A stretch of DNA of 64,000 nucleotides from Tahibacter amnicola (GTDB lineage Bacteria; Pseudomonadota; Gammaproteobacteria; Xanthomonadales; Rhodanobacteraceae), in assembly GCF_025398735.1 (NCBI RefSeq), contig NZ_CP104694.1, positions 3,745,001-3,809,000 on the forward strand, read 5' to 3'. The position numbers and the translations under genes are program-made. Under the pieces are notes generated by a model that saw nothing but the letters and a program-made list of their open reading frames with translations, did not search any database and was not told where the DNA came from. Positions 61,313 to 64,000 of this stretch are shown piece by piece (the first letter of the stretch is position 1; every line of letters starts with the position of its first letter).

Positions 61313-61807
61313 TCAGGTGTCCAGGAGCACGCTGCCGCTCGTCTCGTGGGCACAGGCATAAGCGTGCAAGGTGGCCAGAATCGGGCACGCCGCCAACGTT
61401 GGCGGCGGGCCTCGTCGGCACGTGTCCACGGCGACGGCGAGCGATTGCAGTGCGGCGCACCGGTCGGCGAGTTCCTGCTGTAGCGCCTTGGCGCAGGCGC
61501 GCACCGGTGCGGGCCGGGCACTCGGGAGCGCCATCACCAGTAAGGTGCGGATCGCCTCCAGGGTCAAGCCGAGCGCTTTGGCGCCCCGAATCGCCTGCAG
61601 GCGGTAAACGTCATCGGGTTCGTATTTTCGGTAGCCGCCGCCGCGTCGCGCCGGTGTGGGCAGCAGGCCGATGCGTTCGTAGTAGCGCACCGTGTCGACC
61701 GGCACCCCGCTGGCGCTGGCCAGCTCGCCGATGCGCATCGGGCCTTTGGTGGAGGGCGCGGCCGCAGCGCCCGAGGCGTCGAGCGACGCCGGTGTCTTGT
61801 CATCCAT
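61313..61807 (-). CDS. MerR-family regulator
   Basis: The 164-residue regulator has an N-terminal extension of 23 residues, a MerR winged helix (MRIGELASASGVPVDTVRYYE), and C-terminal cysteines: VRAC near 103, DRC near 114, DTCRRG near 129 and AACPIL near 140. The sensing loop is CRRGPPPTLAAC, longer than in CueR. It likely senses a metal and controls the nearby CopL or the Csp unit. It is convergent with the gene before it. Confidence 0.82.
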   Translation of the reverse strand: MDDKTPASLDASGAAAAPSTKGPMRIGELASASGVPVDTVRYYERIGLLPTPARRGGGYRKYEPDDVYRLQAIRGAKALGLTLEAIRTLLVMALPSARPAPVRACAKALQQELADRCAALQSLAVAVDTCRRGPPPTLAACPILATLHAYACAHETSGSVLLDT

Positions 61808-61887
61808 GGAAATGCTCCGCTGAGCGTGCGCGAAAACGCACCGACGGTCCGCCGCGGCAAGCGCCGGGCGGATCGCTCAAACTCTTC

Positions 61888-62259
61888 TCAGATCCCGCTG
61901 GGATTCGGCGGACGAAGGAGCGCGGTGGGACGCAGGTCCAGCCGCCACGGCGGTGCCTCCGTCGAGCGTGACAGTTCGGATTCGGGCGCATGGGTACACA
62001 GCGCCAGCACTGGCGCGGCGACGGGCAGGCAGCCGCAGTGACAGACGTGATCCGTGCAGCACGGGGCAGATGGCGCGGGCGACTTCGGTACTGCGTGCTC
62101 ACCGCCACCGTGACAGGCGTGGGCAGACCGCGGCGCAGGGATTCCCTGGGCCGCAATCCGGCCACTGGCTCCCGTCGTACCGGTCAACACCAGCACCAAA
62201 CCAAGCAGGCTCCGCCATAAAAGGCCTCGCCACGCTAAGGAAGTTCGTGCACGCCTCAT
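61888..62259 (-). CDS. copL: CopL-family metal-binding protein (third copy)
   Basis: The 123-residue protein has a hydrophobic N-terminus (about 12-30), CHGGGEH, the cluster CCTDHVCHCGC and an RDL/RP-rich C-terminus (LDLRPTALLRPP). It lacks a neighbouring copAB, so it may be a leftover or may work with the MerR gene 80 bases downstream. The start at 62259 is preferred to the longer frame to 62424. Confidence 0.65.
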   Translation of the reverse strand: MRRARTSLAWRGLLWRSLLGLVLVLTGTTGASGRIAAQGIPAPRSAHACHGGGEHAVPKSPAPSAPCCTDHVCHCGCLPVAAPVLALCTHAPESELSRSTEAPPWRLDLRPTALLRPPNPSGI

Positions 62260-62522
62260 GGCCCTAGCGTGCGGCAGGTCCGTGGCTGCTGCAAGCGTTC
62301 TGAGCGCCTTGCCGTCCGCCCAGGCTTCACTGCACACCGCCATATCAAGAATACGATCGAACGCGCCTGTGCCAAGCATGGCGCCGAACTCGACGCTACC
62401 TTGCGTGCCAGAGCCGCCAAGCACAGGAATCCCGCCCTACGGCAGCCTCGATCTTCTCCGATCAGCCGAGGACTGGAGGAGTTCCGGTCGTGAAGAGATC
62501 ACCGGCGGCACGCCGCGCAAGA
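62260..62522. other. Intergenic, no gene seen
   Basis: This holds the upstream region of the third CopL gene and the 3' side of the TcmP gene. No open frame of protein-like composition and no clear hairpin were found. Confidence 0.45.
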
Positions 62523-63793
62523 TCAAAAGCCGAACGTCTTCTGCGTGGCCGGTAGTAGCTGATCCTTGTCGGTGATCGTCGAGGCCTTCAGGCGCCGGGC
62601 GCCATCCTGTCCGACAATATCGATCTCTTTATGCTGGACCAGGCGCTCCAGCGCCTCCTTGTAACGCACGCTGTCCGCTGGCGAGAGGTTGCAGGTCGTT
62701 GCGAACAATTCGCCGAACGACAGGCCGTCGTCGTGGGCGTAGATGAGCGGCGGCAACTGCTCCATCAGCGTCGTGACGCTCGATTCGCCGGCGAGGTCAT
62801 CGAAGCAGAAACCGAACGCGCCCTGGCCGGTAAATGCCCGGTCACGATCGGCGCTGTAGCCCAGACCGCGAAACATATCGATGCCGGCACCGCCATAGTG
62901 GATGAAATAGTTGTTCTTGCTCCAATGCACGCGCGCCATGACATCCCGGGCACGCGGGTGCTGTGACAGGTGCACCAGCCAGTAGTCGCCGTGACCCTCG
63001 GTGCGAATGAAAAAAGCGTGTAATAGCGCGCACCGCAGGCCTCGACGAGTTCGCGGTACAGGCAGCTTTGGATGTAGAGCCGCCAGTCCTTTTCGCTGCG
63101 CTTGATGTCCTCGATCGTGCGGCCGCGCAATGCGTCGGGAATGCCGATATCGGCCAGCGTCTTCTTCGTCGTCTCCGAGTCGCTGGCGTAGGTCAGGAAC
63201 GAATCGACGTTGAAGGTGAGAATGACCTCGGCCGCGGGCAACGTCTGGAAGATGCCGCGGATCTGGGCGGTGGGTACATCTGAATACCCGTACTGATCCA
63301 GCAGGAAGATCGAGCGGCCCGCCTTCGGGCTCTTCTTAGCGATGAACTGCAGAATCGGGTCGACCTGGCTCTCAAACGCACTGTTGAACAAACGGATGTC
63401 CTGGCCGATGCGCGGGCCGTATCCCTGCGCCACCAACGTGCGCTGCAGCGATGCGTAGGCGTTCGCATCGAGCTCGACGAAAAAATAGTCGATGTTCATC
63501 TGCAGCAGCTTCTGGCGGCCGCGGTTCAAGAGCTCAGCCGCCGCTTCAGCCGACTGAAGGAACGCAAACGGTGACCCGTAAACAGTCTGACGCGTGGTGT
63601 CGTGGACGTAGATGCCGCCGCCGGCGAAGCCGTCGACGACCGTCAGGCGAAGTTGGTCCTGCTGTGGAGAAACGACTAGTGTCTGGATGTAGTCGATTAG
63701 GTAGGCGCGTAGCACATCATGCTTGGCCACGCTGTGCTGCTGGATGACTGCGGGCTTGCCGTCAGCAGGCCATTGATACGGCTTTCGGGCCAC
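62523..63793 (-). pseudogene. tcmP: Three-Cys-motif partner protein TcmP, frameshifted
   Basis: The gene starts at GTG 63791-63793 with a strong GGGGGAGAG. The first part (to about 63010) reads VVDGFAGGGIYVHDT (about 48-62), FFVELDANAY and FLLDQYGYSDVP, the TcmP landmarks. In a run of six T/A (63009-63014) the frame is lost. One more base would restore FFIRTEGHGDYWLVHLSQHP and the C-terminus (HWSKNNYFIHYGG, KEALERLV) ending at 62523. The partner DUF5131 gene is 14 bases upstream. TcmP-DUF5131 pairs are found in defence-like islands; the function is not established. Confidence 0.8.
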
Positions 63794-63807
63794 CGTGCGC
63801 TCTCCCC

Positions 63808-64000
63808 CTAGAAGGCGTGAGCGGGCATTTCATCCCAAGTGCGGCCGTTGAGCAATCGTCCATTTTTTGACTTGGCGCGGCGCTTGCCATCAGCGCCCCA
63901 GCCACCCCACTGCTTGAAGAAGAATGCGACCTCTTGCTTGGCGCACTGGCGGCGGACCGATTCGGCCCATTCGGGTTTCATGGGCCGAGCCTTGGGGCCA
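63808..64000 (-). CDS. DUF5131 (Gp37/Gp68-like, three-Cys-motif) protein, 3' end
   Basis: The last 63 residues are visible before the window edge: ARPMKPEWAESVRRQC, VAFFFKQWGGWG and GRTWDEMPAHAF, the typical C-terminus of DUF5131/Gp37-Gp68 proteins, which have three cysteines that may bind an iron-sulphur cluster near the N-terminus (outside). The stop is at 63808-63810. It is the upstream partner of TcmP. Confidence 0.8.
   Translation of the reverse strand, partial: GPKARPMKPEWAESVRRQCAKQEVAFFFKQWGGWGADGKRRAKSKNGRLLNGRTWDEMPAHAF

Overview
The window is GC-rich, gene-dense DNA from a gammaproteobacterium, most likely of the Xanthomonadales (Lysobacterales). The main clue is three CopL-type proteins beside CopA/CopB-like genes, an arrangement typical of that order. 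The genus is inference. Almost everything is accessory: copper and mercury handling, electron transfer, a KfrA-type plasmid/ICE protein and defence-like genes at the edges. No rRNA, tRNA, CRISPR array or intact insertion sequence was seen. It reads as a heavy-metal island assembled in layers.

Layout. 0-1 kb: a Lit/U49-like HEXXH peptidase. 1.3-6.5 kb (+): copper cluster A (copL, TolC-type lipoprotein, CopA oxidase, cytochrome c, NTF2-like protein, four-helix copper-binding Csp-like protein). 6.7-29.8 kb (-): a 19-gene, 23-kb run in which most stop and start codons overlap. It begins at a MerR gene behind a textbook 19-bp-spacer MerR promoter and continues through DUF2933, a membrane methyltransferase, a CPD-type P1B ATPase, a beta-CASP nuclease, an archaeal-type S-adenosylmethionine synthetase, CusCBA, a Cys-rich protein, a nucleoside/AMP phosphorylase, PRPP synthetase, a YbhGFSR-like ABC exporter, a UbiB-like kinase and an MFS transporter. 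30.2-35.3 kb (+): a probable electron-transfer operon behind an FNR-type box (two Spy-like proteins, a membrane flavin/[2Fe-2S] reductase, a cytochrome b and a seven-haem cytochrome c). 35.3-37.7 kb: remnants and small genes with two more FNR-type promoters.

37.7-39.2 kb: merR / merT-merP-AhpD-like, without merA nearby. 39.3-40.3 kb: KfrA. 40.6-42.1 kb: a duplicated PepSY membrane protein. 42.1-44.8 kb: a broken copper ATPase and its MerR regulator. 45.1-51.9 kb (+): copper cluster B, parallel to A, with the cytochrome c and NTF2-like genes fused, a Met-rich protein, two DUF411 proteins and a Cys-rich helical protein. 52.0-54.8 kb (-): a thioredoxin-reductase-like flavoprotein, a sorbosone-dehydrogenase-like lipoprotein and DUF305. 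55.2-58.5 kb: a restriction-endonuclease-like protein and three exported proteins. 59.3-62.3 kb: a beta-barrel protein, another Csp, a MerR and a third CopL. 62.5-64 kb: a frameshifted TcmP gene with a DUF5131 partner.

Copper oxidation (CopA), sequestration (CopL, Csp, Met/His tails), export across both membranes (CusABC, P1B ATPase) and redox proteins form the core theme. Several genes carry single-base lesions in homopolymer runs, so sequencing error must be excluded before they are called pseudogenes. A diverged direct repeat (6323-6590 and 35521-35752) brackets the 29-kb segment holding the long operon and the cytochrome operon.
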